This document shows, in pieces, positions 26,212-33,601 of a stretch of 64,000 nucleotides of DNA. Numbering within the stretch: position 1 is the first letter of the stretch; every line of letters starts with the position of its first letter. The translations under genes and the position numbers were made by a program. The notes under the pieces are model-generated. The model made no database searches, was not told the DNA's origin, and was given only the letters and a program-made list of their open reading frames with translations. Origin of the DNA: Ruminococcus flavefaciens FD-1 (GTDB lineage Bacteria; Bacillota; Clostridia; Oscillospirales; Ruminococcaceae); NCBI GenBank assembly GCA_000174895.1, contig ACOK01000001.1:99848-163847 (forward strand). The letters are read 5' to 3'.

Positions 26212-26708
26212 TATACTAACTCCTCTATAAAATCTATGATTTTCGACCAGAATGAAAACAATAACACTAAGCCTGCGGCTAGCGATATTAAAAATCCACA
26301 TATAACAGGGTGCTTTTCGTAAAATGTTTTCGCTTTTGTATCTTTGCTATCAAAACCGCACCCATTAACTGATGCGTTAAGATTCTTTATTTTATTGTTG
26401 TTTCCGATATTGATGCTGTTACTGGTTATTGTGACCGATTGACTTCTCATATTGTTTTCATATTCTTGAAGTCTTTCGTCATATGTTCTTGCTGAATTAT
26501 TGATAGTAACGATATATGGCTTATTATCTGCCCATTTAATATTTATGTAGCCATATTGAATAAGCTCTCTCAAAATGCCTCTAAGGATCTCATTCTCAGA
26601 AGAAGAGGCATTTTCAAACCGTTCACATAATAACTGTGAAGGATTATTGGAATTAACAAGTTCTGTTAGAAGCTTGTAAGAATCGCCTGGTAATTTATCA
26701 AATTTCAT
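26211..26708 (-). CDS. Winged-helix-like membrane protein with RHIM-like motif
   Basis: This 165-residue protein has an N-terminal segment of about 85 residues resembling a winged helix (ILRELIQYGYINIKWADNKPYIVT). A linker with the motif NSINIGNNNKIK follows (residues 97-108), then one C-terminal transmembrane helix (about 135-155, VICGFLISLAAGLVLLF) and a short acidic tail. The motif is nearly identical to that in the AbiTii protein encoded next, with which it is translationally coupled (TAATG). A motif-bearing soluble part fixed to the membrane suggests a sensor or membrane effector that recruits the AbiTii protein. It starts 62 bp after the restriction endonuclease gene. I know no named family for the whole protein. 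Confidence 0.65.
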   Translation of the reverse strand: MKFDKLPGDSYKLLTELVNSNNPSQLLCERFENASSSENEILRGILRELIQYGYINIKWADNKPYIVTINNSARTYDERLQEYENNMRSQSVTITSNSINIGNNNKIKNLNASVNGCGFDSKDTKAKTFYEKHPVICGFLISLAAGLVLLFSFWSKIIDFIEELV

Positions 26709-26770
26709 ATACGAACGTGTCCTTTTTTATAAACTGTGTCCTAACCACAATTAAAGGGTATTATAATTTG

Positions 26771-27580
26771 TTATACAAACCCTTTATAGCTCCCAAACCC
26801 CAGCATATACACTGCCATAGCTACAGCGAGGTTCTCATCGTCGATGTTCTGCTTCTTAGCAAGCTCCTTCAGCTCGTCAATGACGGTATCGTGCGGAACG
26901 ATAGAGCCTTCAAGCTCGTCCACAGCCTTCTGAATGATAGACGGCAGCACCATACACATCTGATAAAAAGCGTCCTCCTGACCTGTTACAAGAGCATAAA
27001 ACTGGTCAAGGCTCACACGGCGTATCAGCTTATGACCGACCTTTTTCTTATCAACGGTAGTTTCCCACTTGATATTCTGCGACCTCTGAGCGATAGCTTC
27101 AACAAGGAAACAAGCGCAGTCATCATCGTTGAGGAGTTGATTCTGCATCTTAATAAAGGTCTTACCTGCTGACGCAGAGTTCATTGTGTTGTGCTTATTC
27201 TTCATTTCAACATACACGGTATGCACTACGCTGCCGTCGGGCAGAGAAATACCATCGGGATTTTCAAAGATAACGTCCCAGCCGCCCTCTTTTCCGTTAT
27301 CGGGAACACGACAGTTAGCTATGTACTGGAAGATACGCTGATGAAAATAGCCTATATCATTGTTGTTGGACTTATCACGCTGACGGAAAATCTCGTTGCT
27401 GACAATCTCCTCCCATGAAGCCTGATAGACGGTCTTATCAAAGATCAGCTTGATAGGGTCAATGATATTCTTATTGAACCGCTTCAAGTCGAAGGATTCG
27501 AGCTTTTCGCCATACTTTTCAATGGTAGCTTTAACGTGCTTTGTAAAATCTTCTTCGCTGATGAAACTAAGTGTCCACAT
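26771..27580 (-). CDS. Type II restriction endonuclease (Eco47II-like, PD-(D/E)xK)
   Basis: This 269-residue protein overlaps the stop of the methyltransferase gene by one base (TAATG). It contains GGWDVIFENPDG...VYVEMKNKHNTMNSASAGKTF, with the spacing of a PD-(D/E)xK nuclease core (Asp, then E-x-K). It resembles the Eco47II family, whose members cut GGNCC-type sites; the exact recognition sequence cannot be read here. It is paired with a C5 cytosine methyltransferase that should protect the same site. AT-richer than the host; element cargo. Confidence 0.78.
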   Translation of the reverse strand: MWTLSFISEEDFTKHVKATIEKYGEKLESFDLKRFNKNIIDPIKLIFDKTVYQASWEEIVSNEIFRQRDKSNNNDIGYFHQRIFQYIANCRVPDNGKEGGWDVIFENPDGISLPDGSVVHTVYVEMKNKHNTMNSASAGKTFIKMQNQLLNDDDCACFLVEAIAQRSQNIKWETTVDKKKVGHKLIRRVSLDQFYALVTGQEDAFYQMCMVLPSIIQKAVDELEGSIVPHDTVIDELKELAKKQNIDDENLAVAMAVYMLGFGSYKGFV

Positions 27581-28803
27581 TATGATAATCCCTCCAACGC
27601 TATTTTTATCTGTTTTGCAATATCATAAGCAAGGTTTACGGGAACAGCATTACCGACCTGCTTATACTGAGAACCGATACTTCCGCAGAACTGCCACTCA
27701 TCGGGGAAACTCTGACAACGGGCATTTTCACGGATAGTAAACGGACGAGGTTCAAGCGGGTGACAGCGATCCGTCTGCTTTTGGCTGGGAGAAGTCAGCA
27801 CCGTGAGCGAAGGCTCATCAAGGCTGAGTCTTCGGAGAATACCAGTCCTGCCGCCTTCCATGTACCAACAGCTTTTCATATACTCTTTAGCTATATCCTC
27901 GGGAATATCTCTCCAATATCCGCCCGGAGGAACAAGCTCGAATATCTTACGTTTATACTCCGAATAGGGCGTACCCTCGCTCTTAGGACAGTCGAGCAGC
28001 ACATCACGGAGAACAGGCTTATATTCATGTGGTGTGGGGAAAGTGAACTTGATCTGATTTGTAAGATCATTTCTGATACCGATAGTGATAAGTCGTTCAC
28101 GCTTCTGAGCAACACCGTAGTCCCACGCATTCAGCACTTTCTTCTGAATGGTGTAGCCTGTGCTTTCAAAAATATCTGTAATAGTCTTGTATGTTCTGCC
28201 CTTATCGTGAGTCAGCAGACCACGAACGTTCTCAAAAAGAAACATCTTAGGCTGGAGCTGTTCCAAGAATTTAGCATAGTGATAGAACAGCGTTCCACGG
28301 GCATCTTCAAGACCGAGCCTTTTTCCCGCATATGAAAAGCTCTGACAAGGTGCGCCACCCGAAAGCAGATCGAGTTCGCCCTGCTTCAAACCGAAGTATT
28401 CTTGCAGATCAAGGCAGGAAACGTTAGCAATATCATCGTTGATAACACGCCATTCGGGTCTGTTCCTGCGAAGTGTGTCGGATGCGTCCTTGTCCACCTC
28501 TACAAGACCAAGTGTGTTAAACCCTGCTTTTTCCACACCGAGAGCAAGACCGCCTGCGCCTGCAAAAAGCTCAATGGTCGAGAATGTCCTTGCTTCTGTT
28601 TGTGTCGTAATGTCCATAATATCGCCGATATTGCAATTCAGCACCATACATATCTTTTCAAGGCTTTCAAGGGAAACCGTTTCATTCTTCCCCATACGAG
28701 CCATAACATTGAAGCTGATACCCGATGCTTCTTTCAATTCGGTCTTATTCATTCCTTTGTCGATAAGTAATTTCCAGAGATTATTGTAGCTAACTGCCAC
28801 CAT
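27580..28803 (-). CDS. C5-cytosine DNA methyltransferase with N-terminal HTH
   Basis: This 407-residue protein has an N-terminal XRE/Cro-like HTH (about residues 1-68, KGMNKTELKEASGISFNVMARMG) and then the methyltransferase: FAGAGGLALGVEKAGF (motif I), GGAPCQSFSYAG (PCQ catalytic Cys, motif IV), ENVRGL (motif VI), QKRERLITIG (VIII) and a C-terminal QVGNAVPVNLA (X). It makes 5-methylcytosine at its target to protect the host from the downstream nuclease. The HTH fusion suggests autoregulation; a palindrome GTATCCTGTGATAC lies between its promoter and start codon. Confidence 0.92.
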   Translation of the reverse strand: MVAVSYNNLWKLLIDKGMNKTELKEASGISFNVMARMGKNETVSLESLEKICMVLNCNIGDIMDITTQTEARTFSTIELFAGAGGLALGVEKAGFNTLGLVEVDKDASDTLRRNRPEWRVINDDIANVSCLDLQEYFGLKQGELDLLSGGAPCQSFSYAGKRLGLEDARGTLFYHYAKFLEQLQPKMFLFENVRGLLTHDKGRTYKTITDIFESTGYTIQKKVLNAWDYGVAQKRERLITIGIRNDLTNQIKFTFPTPHEYKPVLRDVLLDCPKSEGTPYSEYKRKIFELVPPGGYWRDIPEDIAKEYMKSCWYMEGGRTGILRRLSLDEPSLTVLTSPSQKQTDRCHPLEPRPFTIRENARCQSFPDEWQFCGSIGSQYKQVGNAVPVNLAYDIAKQIKIALEGLS

Positions 28804-28818
28804 GTTTCATTCCTTCCT

Positions 28819-28878
28819 GTATCCTGTGATACAATAATGGGTTATAAAAATTATAGCATAAAAGGACGAAAAAGTCAA
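28819..28878 (-). promoter_or_regulatory. Promoter and operator of the restriction-modification operon
   Basis: On the minus strand the -35 is TTGACT (28873-28878), the spacer is 17 bp and the -10 is TATAAT (28850-28855). Downstream of it lies the inverted repeat GTATC-N4-GATAC (28819-28832), a likely site for the HTH of the methyltransferase. Confidence 0.7.
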
Positions 28879-28915
28879 TGTTTCTCACGAAAGTGTTAGA
28901 TTATCTTTTGCAAAA

Positions 28916-28943
28916 AAGGCTACGCTCGATTAAGCATAGCCTT
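28916..28943 (-). terminator. Terminator after DUF6680-like gene
   Basis: AAGGCTACGC/GCATAGCCTT stem with a U-tract (TTTTTTG) on the minus strand. Confidence 0.8.
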
Positions 28944-28965
28944 CCTCTTGTGATTATGTATATGA

Positions 28966-29466
28966 TTACCTTTTAGGTTTCCGTCTGTTGTCTTCTTTTC
29001 CCTTGTCCATCATCTGCTGCATATTTACCAATAGGCTATTGTATGCTTGCTGTGACTGATTCTGATTAACGATTTGCTGAACCATACCATTTGGGATATA
29101 GGGGTTTTGTATCGTTTCCCATGTTACTTTATCTTTGTAACCGAGCGAATGTGCCATCGCTTCTAACAATTTATACTGTGCGTTATGAATCTTCTTCAAA
29201 TCTGTTTCTGTAGGGTTCTCAACGCAATACTTATCATATAACTCCTTCCAAGCAGCTCTTACTCTCTTATCGTCCGAAAAAACAATATCAATGAGATTTA
29301 AGCAATGAACACTTTCAGGTGTCCAACCGTATAATCGAGAAGTCATTAATGTTTTAAAGATGTGCATTTTATCTTTTCTTTTTTCAGATTTATTCAGTAA
29401 AAACTGACCGATAATAACTGAAACAATTGGTGCAAGCATAATTGCAACTACATTAATTATATCCAT
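28966..29466 (-). CDS. DUF6680-like small membrane-anchored protein
   Basis: This 166-residue protein has an N-terminal transmembrane helix (residues 3-24, VVAIMLAPIVSVIIGQFLL) followed by a cytoplasmic helical part: KDKMHIFKTLMTSRLYGWTPESVHCLNLIDIVFSDDKRVRAAWKELYDKY. That arrangement matches the DUF6680 family of unknown function seen in bacteria and mobile elements. The C-terminus is glutamine-rich and ends in a basic NRRKPKR. It has its own terminator and a GGAGC ribosome site. A defence or surface role is possible but unsupported. Confidence 0.6.
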   Translation of the reverse strand: MDIINVVAIMLAPIVSVIIGQFLLNKSEKRKDKMHIFKTLMTSRLYGWTPESVHCLNLIDIVFSDDKRVRAAWKELYDKYCVENPTETDLKKIHNAQYKLLEAMAHSLGYKDKVTWETIQNPYIPNGMVQQIVNQNQSQQAYNSLLVNMQQMMDKGKEDNRRKPKR

Positions 29467-29564
29467 TTCTGCTCCTTTCTACTGAAAACAAATTAAAAGG
29501 TTTCTTGTCTTATTATACCACATTTCAGCTATTATTGCAACAACCCGAATCTATAAATACGAAC

Positions 29565-29597
29565 AAGCCTAAGGACTCACTCAGAATCCTTCGGCTT
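29565..29597 (-). terminator. Terminator after mobilization genes
   Basis: AAGCCTAAGGA/TCCTTCGGCTT stem downstream of the TnpV-like gene on the minus strand. Confidence 0.7.
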
Positions 29598-29621
29598 TCT
29601 ATTTATGGGGAAATCACAGCA

Positions 29622-30026
29622 TCACACATACACCATAGCCGCATACACAGGATCTCTGGCAATCAGGCGATCCATGTTCTCCAGACCTCTTGCTTTGGCA
29701 AGATCACCGACCGCTACGGCTCTGAGATACTCAGTATCATTTTCGAGCATCTTTCCGACCTGGCGTTCAATGGCTTCCGCTACGGAACGGTCGAGCTCGG
29801 TCAGGTAGCTGAGAATCGTGCCGTCATTGACGAGCTTTTTCAGCCTTGCAGGACGGTACTCAGCCGAATAGTGCAGGTGATACTTGATGTGGTCGGAGCT
29901 GAACGTTGTCACGCTCGGTTCAACATCTGCGGTATTGTGGGTAACGGTCAGGGCATCAGTGTCAAGCACCCATACGGGCTTGTTCTTGCCATTTACCTGT
30001 ACCTTGTCTTTGCTTCTGATAATCAT
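29622..30026 (-). CDS. TnpV-like mobile-element protein
   Basis: ATG 30026 is chosen because GGAGG lies seven bases upstream; an earlier in-frame start overlaps the relaxase end. The 134-residue protein has RPARLKKLVNDGTILSYLTELDRSVAEAIERQVGKM and an LENMDRLIARD end, resembling the transposon-encoded TnpV family, whose molecular role is not established. It follows the MOBV relaxase gene on the same strand, a frequent pairing in clostridial mobilizable elements. Confidence 0.6.
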   Translation of the reverse strand: MIIRSKDKVQVNGKNKPVWVLDTDALTVTHNTADVEPSVTTFSSDHIKYHLHYSAEYRPARLKKLVNDGTILSYLTELDRSVAEAIERQVGKMLENDTEYLRAVAVGDLAKARGLENMDRLIARDPVYAAMVYV

Positions 30027-30040
30027 AATAAAACCTCCAT

Positions 30041-31330
30041 TCATTCAAGTCCCCACGATTTTTTCTTTCTGGTGGTGGACTGCTGTACTTCCTGTTCACG
30101 CTGAGCCTGTATATTCTCATACACCTGCTTGACCTCAGCATACCTCTGAGGTTCACGGCTCTTGAAAATGCTGATAAATTCAGCTTGTGCATCATTCTGC
30201 ACTCTCAGCTCTGCGTTTTCACGGGACAGCTCATTGATACGTCCCGAACGCTCCATAGATTTGTGCCAATTGTCGGAGCTTTCCTTTGCAGTCTTATCGA
30301 GCTGTTCACGCAGTGCAAAGATCGTGTGACTTTTCTTGTGCGAAGCATCAGCCGCTTTTGCTGCGATCTTGCCGAGCTTTTCAACTTTGGCAATGATATC
30401 GTCCTTGTGTTTCATGATAGACAGCTTACCGTCAAGCAGACTGTCAAGCTCCTGCCTGATAGCAAGACAATCTTCCTCGACCTTGTTGTCTTTTTCAAGG
30501 TCGGGCAGATAGCTCATGATCGCATTGACCGTGGCAGTCTTTTTTTCAATCTGAGCATCGAGCTTTTCACTCTTTGCCTGCTTCTCCGAAAGCTCCGCTT
30601 CGACCTGAGCATTCTGCTCTGCCAGCTCATCAGCCTGCTTGCGCTTCTCCTTGTATTCCGGTATCTCTAAAGTCCCTCTCGCTTTTTCGGGAGCGAGGGG
30701 CTTAATACCATGTTCAAGGCATATAGCGTTCAGCACTTCTACCTCAGCAGCTCGCCAACGGGCAATAGCCTGCTTGCCCTCACCGTACCCCATTTCTTTG
30801 AGTGCCTGGGCGATGCCGTTCTGAACGTCCTGACCTCGCTTATAGTGACCGACAGGAATGTAGTCGATGTGAAGGTGCGGGGTCGCCTCGTCCATGTGCA
30901 GAACGGCATTGAAAACATAGAAGTTCGGATTGCGATCCTGGAAACTTTCCATGTACTCTTTCAGGCAGTCAGCCACGAGCTGAAAGTCCTCTGTGCCGTA
31001 ACCCGAATCCTCACGCTTGCCGATCTGCACAACGTCCTCATAAAAACTCTTGCGTTTGTCGGCGGCGGTGCGGACAGTGTTGCAAGGTTTTATCCCAAAG
31101 AGGTGTTCGTAATAGCTCCCGTGAACCTTGCGATCGTTACGCTTCTGCTTGGCGTTGTAACGTGTAGTGGATTCAGCAAAAAGCTGATCGTATGCTTCGC
31201 CTATCGGCTGACGCACGAAGGTGATGTTCTGCGGAGTGCGGAGAGGATCAACATTGTCCGCCATGAACTCCCTGTTATTGTGAGTCAGAGAGCCCTTGCC
31301 CTGACCGAATGAAATTCTTTTTTCTTTCAT
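30041..31330 (-). CDS. MOBV-type relaxase / plasmid recombination enzyme (Mob_Pre)
   Basis: This 429-residue protein has the Mob_Pre N-terminal domain: motif NPNFYVFNAVLHMDEATPHLHIDYIPV with the HxDE...PHxH metal-binding histidines (about residues 145-157). A long coiled-coil region follows (about 230-400). MOBV relaxases nick the element's oriT and pilot the strand into the recipient using another element's conjugation apparatus. No coupling protein or type IV secretion gene is present, so the element is mobilizable, not self-transmissible. The 470 bp upstream (31331-31801) is the expected oriT region. Confidence 0.9.
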   Translation of the reverse strand: MKEKRISFGQGKGSLTHNNREFMADNVDPLRTPQNITFVRQPIGEAYDQLFAESTTRYNAKQKRNDRKVHGSYYEHLFGIKPCNTVRTAADKRKSFYEDVVQIGKREDSGYGTEDFQLVADCLKEYMESFQDRNPNFYVFNAVLHMDEATPHLHIDYIPVGHYKRGQDVQNGIAQALKEMGYGEGKQAIARWRAAEVEVLNAICLEHGIKPLAPEKARGTLEIPEYKEKRKQADELAEQNAQVEAELSEKQAKSEKLDAQIEKKTATVNAIMSYLPDLEKDNKVEEDCLAIRQELDSLLDGKLSIMKHKDDIIAKVEKLGKIAAKAADASHKKSHTIFALREQLDKTAKESSDNWHKSMERSGRINELSRENAELRVQNDAQAEFISIFKSREPQRYAEVKQVYENIQAQREQEVQQSTTRKKKSWGLE

Positions 31331-31510
31331 GTTATTGACCTCGTTTCTAATTGGATTTGGTTATCTCTTTCTGTTAAATCCAATCATTTTTACATGGGCA
31401 ACACTTCCTTTCATGACCGCTGAGGCGGAATGGCTATCGCCAGCCCTGACGGGCAAATTTTCCTTGAACGACACAAGCTATGGTCGCAGGAAAAAAGCTG
31501 CGGAGCAGCG

Positions 31511-31582
31511 ATTACAAGGGTGCAGAGCGCCGCTTGTAACTCCGTAGTACTTGCGGCAGCATCAGACCGCCACAAGAACTAC
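31511..31582. other. Candidate oriT (inverted repeats upstream of relaxase)
   Basis: Within the 470-bp non-coding stretch upstream of the relaxase are TTACAAG/CTTGTAA (about 31512-31538) and GTAGT-A-CTTG-CGG paired with CCG-CCA-CAAG-A-ACTAC (31544-31582). MOBV origins lie just upstream of mob and carry such repeats. The nick site is not identified. The rest of 31331-31801 holds no convincing gene. Confidence 0.4.
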
Positions 31583-31801
31583 TCCGCCCTGCGGGGCTAT
31601 TCCTGACGGGAGAAGAACGGCTGTCGGAGCAGCCGAAAAATGTGGACACAGTAATGCAAAAATCCGCATTACATTTTTTGAAAATCAGCATTTCAGAAAT
31701 GATGATTCTGCTCATGAACTTTCGCTCAAAAGTGAGCTAAAGTCTATGCGATTATCCTCAATTTTAACTCGGACAAAAATGTCCAAGTTCGCTATCTTGA
31801 A

Positions 31802-31984
31802 TCAGAACGGCGGCTCCTCCTCGACATCGAGAGTTTCGAGCAGATACTTTACCTCATCACGATAGAGATAACTCTCATAACCATCAAGGTAGTGAATGTT
31901 GCGAGCGACAGCTTCACGAACATCAAGACCACTTCTTTCTTCAAGGATAGAAGTAAGCTTTTCGACCTTTTCCATATCAGGCAT
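31802..31984 (-). CDS. Small acidic protein of the mobilizable element
   Basis: This 60-residue ORF is preceded by a near-perfect GGAGGTG ribosome site seven bases before ATG 31984. The product is acidic and helical (MEKVEKLTSILEERSGLDVREAVARNIHYLDG), ends in EVEEEPPF, and has no membrane segment. No family was recognised. It lies upstream of the relaxase on the same strand and behind an inverted/direct repeat cluster that may be its operator. It could be an accessory mobilization or replication-control protein. Confidence 0.55.
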   Translation of the reverse strand: MPDMEKVEKLTSILEERSGLDVREAVARNIHYLDGYESYLYRDEVKYLLETLDVEEEPPF

Positions 31985-32019
31985 TTTTCACACCTCCTTC
32001 CCGTATATTTTTCTCTACC

Positions 32020-32095
32020 CGTGACGATGCGTGTCGATGGTGACGGTCTTTTTGAGACCTCACAAACATCGTCACGACCGTCACACATCGTCACG
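32020..32095. repeat. Iteron-like repeat cluster CATCGTCACG
   Basis: CATCGTCACG occurs at 32067-32076 and 32086-32095 (19-bp interval) with a related CCGTCACA between, and inverted as CGTGACGATG at 32020-32029 with GTGACGGTC at 32040. It lies directly upstream of the 60-residue gene. It could be an operator or a replication-origin iteron set. Confidence 0.5.
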
Positions 32096-32096
32096 C

Positions 32097-32429
32097 TCAA
32101 TAACTTGTAGCGAGAAAGTTTTCCTTTTCTGCATTAGTCATATCATGAAAAGACTTGTTTCCGCTATCACCTCTGACATAACACACTGTTGCTTTCGGAT
32201 CGCCATCAACAGGCCGATACTGAAACTCATCCTCGGCAGTATCATCGGTATCTGATTCAGGATCAATGATGATAGGGTGATCCTCGTCATAGCGAAGCGT
32301 AATCTTTCTGCCTTTATGACTTCTGCTGTTGCTGTACTGCACGAAGTACAAATTATACAGCTTTGCTTTAGAGGACTTATACGGTTTCAAGATCGACCGC
32401 CTGGACGATGAAATATGTATCCGCATCAA
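32097..32429 (-). pseudogene. Probable gene remnant on the element
   Basis: A 110-codon frame whose downstream part looks protein-like (HKGRKITLRYDEDHPIIIDPESDTDDTAEDEFQYRPVDGD). The first 25 codons are arginine/serine-rich, have no ribosome site and overlap an opposite frame. Probably the 3' part of a larger gene cut by rearrangement near 32370. No family recognised. Confidence 0.35.
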
Positions 32430-32565
32430 CAGGCAGAACGGCTCGACCTTTGCAAAGATGACAGGTCTGCTCGAACCCTGGGAGGAAATGGCTCAGAAGT
32501 ACCGCAATGGGGAGATCAGCCGTGAGGAGTATGACCAGTGGAGGTATAGGTATCCGAGGTCGTAA
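32329..32565 (+). pseudogene. C-terminal fragment of an unidentified element gene
   Basis: The frame ends in FAKMTGLLEPWEEMAQKYRNGEISREEYDQWRYRYPRS, a convincing protein C-terminus, but has no ribosome site and its first 20 codons overlap the opposite remnant. It is likely the tail of a larger gene whose 5' part was lost when the two remnants were joined near 32370. Confidence 0.35.
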
Positions 32566-32618
32566 GCGGAGCGGAATGAAAAAGAAAGACTTAATCTCAA
32601 AAAGGTGGAGGAATAATC

Positions 32619-33425
32619 ATGAAACCAATCTCAATATCAGAACAAATGATGTTTACCACAGTTAGATTAACTGCTGGCAGTTCATGTGGAACGGGTTTTT
32701 TTTACAATTTTATATACGGAGATAAATTTGTACCGACTATCATAACTAACAAGCATGTTGTTAATAATAATCCAATTGAAATGGTTTCTTTTGCTTTGCA
32801 TTTAATGTCAGAGGAAGGAGAGCCTATTGAAAACAAAAATATAACTTTATCAACAGAATGGCATTTTCATTCAACTCACGACCTTTGTTTTTGCTATATA
32901 AACTCAGTATTAGATAAAGTAAGGGAAATAACAGGAAAGAGCGTGTTTTATATTCCCATTACAGATTCAATCATTCCATCATTTGAGCAATTAAATGATT
33001 TAAGTGCGATAGAAGAGATTGTAATGATTGGTTATCCTATTGGTTTATGGGACGAAACCAATAACTTTCCGATTTTCAGAAAAGGATACACGGCATCACA
33101 TCCAGCGTATGATTTTAACAGAAAGGGAATAGGCTTGCTTGACATTGCTGCTTTTCCTGGTTCGTCTGGTTCTCCAGTATTTATACTAAATGAAAATAGC
33201 TATTCTGATAAAAAAGGTAATATATTCATGAATCGTAATAGAGTTTATTTCTTGGGTATTCAATTTGCTGTTCCAGTTTATAACGCTAAAGGAAATATAG
33301 GAGTTGAAAATATACCTACACAGCAAGTGCTTAAATCCGAAACTCCTTTAATGACTAATCTTGCATATTATATTAAGTCCGATGCGTTAAAAGAATTTAG
33401 AGACATTATAGAGAAAATGATATGA
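32619..33425 (+). CDS. Trypsin-like serine protease on the mobile element
   Basis: This 268-residue protein with a GGAGG ribosome site has the chymotrypsin-fold triad: His46 in ITNKHVV, Asp88 in STHDLCF, and Ser183 in FPGSSGSPVF (GxSG). It has no signal peptide or membrane segment, so it acts in the cytoplasm, unlike DegP-type proteases. Cytoplasmic trypsin-like proteases occur in bacterial conflict systems, and this one is AT-rich cargo next to a restriction and Abi locus, though on the opposite strand with its own terminator. A defence role is inferred. Confidence 0.8.
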   Translation: MKPISISEQMMFTTVRLTAGSSCGTGFFYNFIYGDKFVPTIITNKHVVNNNPIEMVSFALHLMSEEGEPIENKNITLSTEWHFHSTHDLCFCYINSVLDKVREITGKSVFYIPITDSIIPSFEQLNDLSAIEEIVMIGYPIGLWDETNNFPIFRKGYTASHPAYDFNRKGIGLLDIAAFPGSSGSPVFILNENSYSDKKGNIFMNRNRVYFLGIQFAVPVYNAKGNIGVENIPTQQVLKSETPLMTNLAYYIKSDALKEFRDIIEKMI

Positions 33426-33429
33426 AAAA

Positions 33430-33472
33430 AGAGCTATCCGATTCGCAAATGAATCAGATAGCTCTTATCTTT
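33430..33472 (+). terminator. Terminator after serine protease gene
   Basis: AGAGCTATCCGATTC pairs with GAATCAGATAGCTCT (one bulge), followed by TATCTTTT. Confidence 0.85.
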
Positions 33473-33513
33473 TCAGACAAATATTTATATACTGTTGCCG
33501 ATAATCGAGAAAT

Positions 33514-33530
33514 GTTGCCAAAACGTTGCC
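33514..33530 (+). repeat. Putative integrase arm-type site, right
   Basis: GTTGCCAAAACGTTGCCG, with the two GTTGCC units 11 bp apart as at 24897-24913; a third GTTGCC is at 33494. It lies 58 bp from the right 14-bp repeat. Confidence 0.5.
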
Positions 33531-33587
33531 GTGATAACGGTTTGATAACGGCTTTCGGCGTGTTTACACCCTGTTTTTCGGGGCGTT

Positions 33588-33601
33588 TATTATTCCCACT
33601 C
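33588..33601. repeat. Attachment-site repeat, right copy (guaA 3' end)
   Basis: TATTATTCCCACTC, identical to 24782-24795. It covers the guaA stop codon (33590-33592, minus) and the last codons GVEWE region, so integration leaves guaA intact. Confidence 0.8.

Larger units (their letters stand above)
24782..33601. mobile_element. Integrated mobilizable element in the 3' end of guaA
   Basis: About 8.8 kb lies between 14-bp direct repeats, one of them the guaA 3' end, a known integration target of genomic islands. Inside are a MOBV relaxase, a TnpV-like protein, a type II restriction-modification pair, an AbiTii-containing operon and a trypsin-like protease; several of these genes are more AT-rich than the host genes. 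A motif GTTGCCA-N4-GTTGCCG lies inside each end (24897 and 33514), like integrase arm sites. No integrase gene is visible, so the element is either a relic or is moved in trans. Confidence 0.8.

Noticed and set aside
31329..31547. Short plus-strand frames at 31329-31547 and 31551-31865
   Set aside because: No ribosome sites and low-complexity products; they lie across the presumed oriT region and the well-supported 60-residue minus-strand gene.
32031..32110. CATCGTCACG repeats as coding sequence
   Set aside because: Frames through them have no ribosome site and differ from element to element in composition; a regulatory reading is better.
24782..33601. Prophage
   Set aside because: No capsid, tail, lysis or phage replication genes. 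The relaxase and TnpV-like gene point to a mobilizable element.
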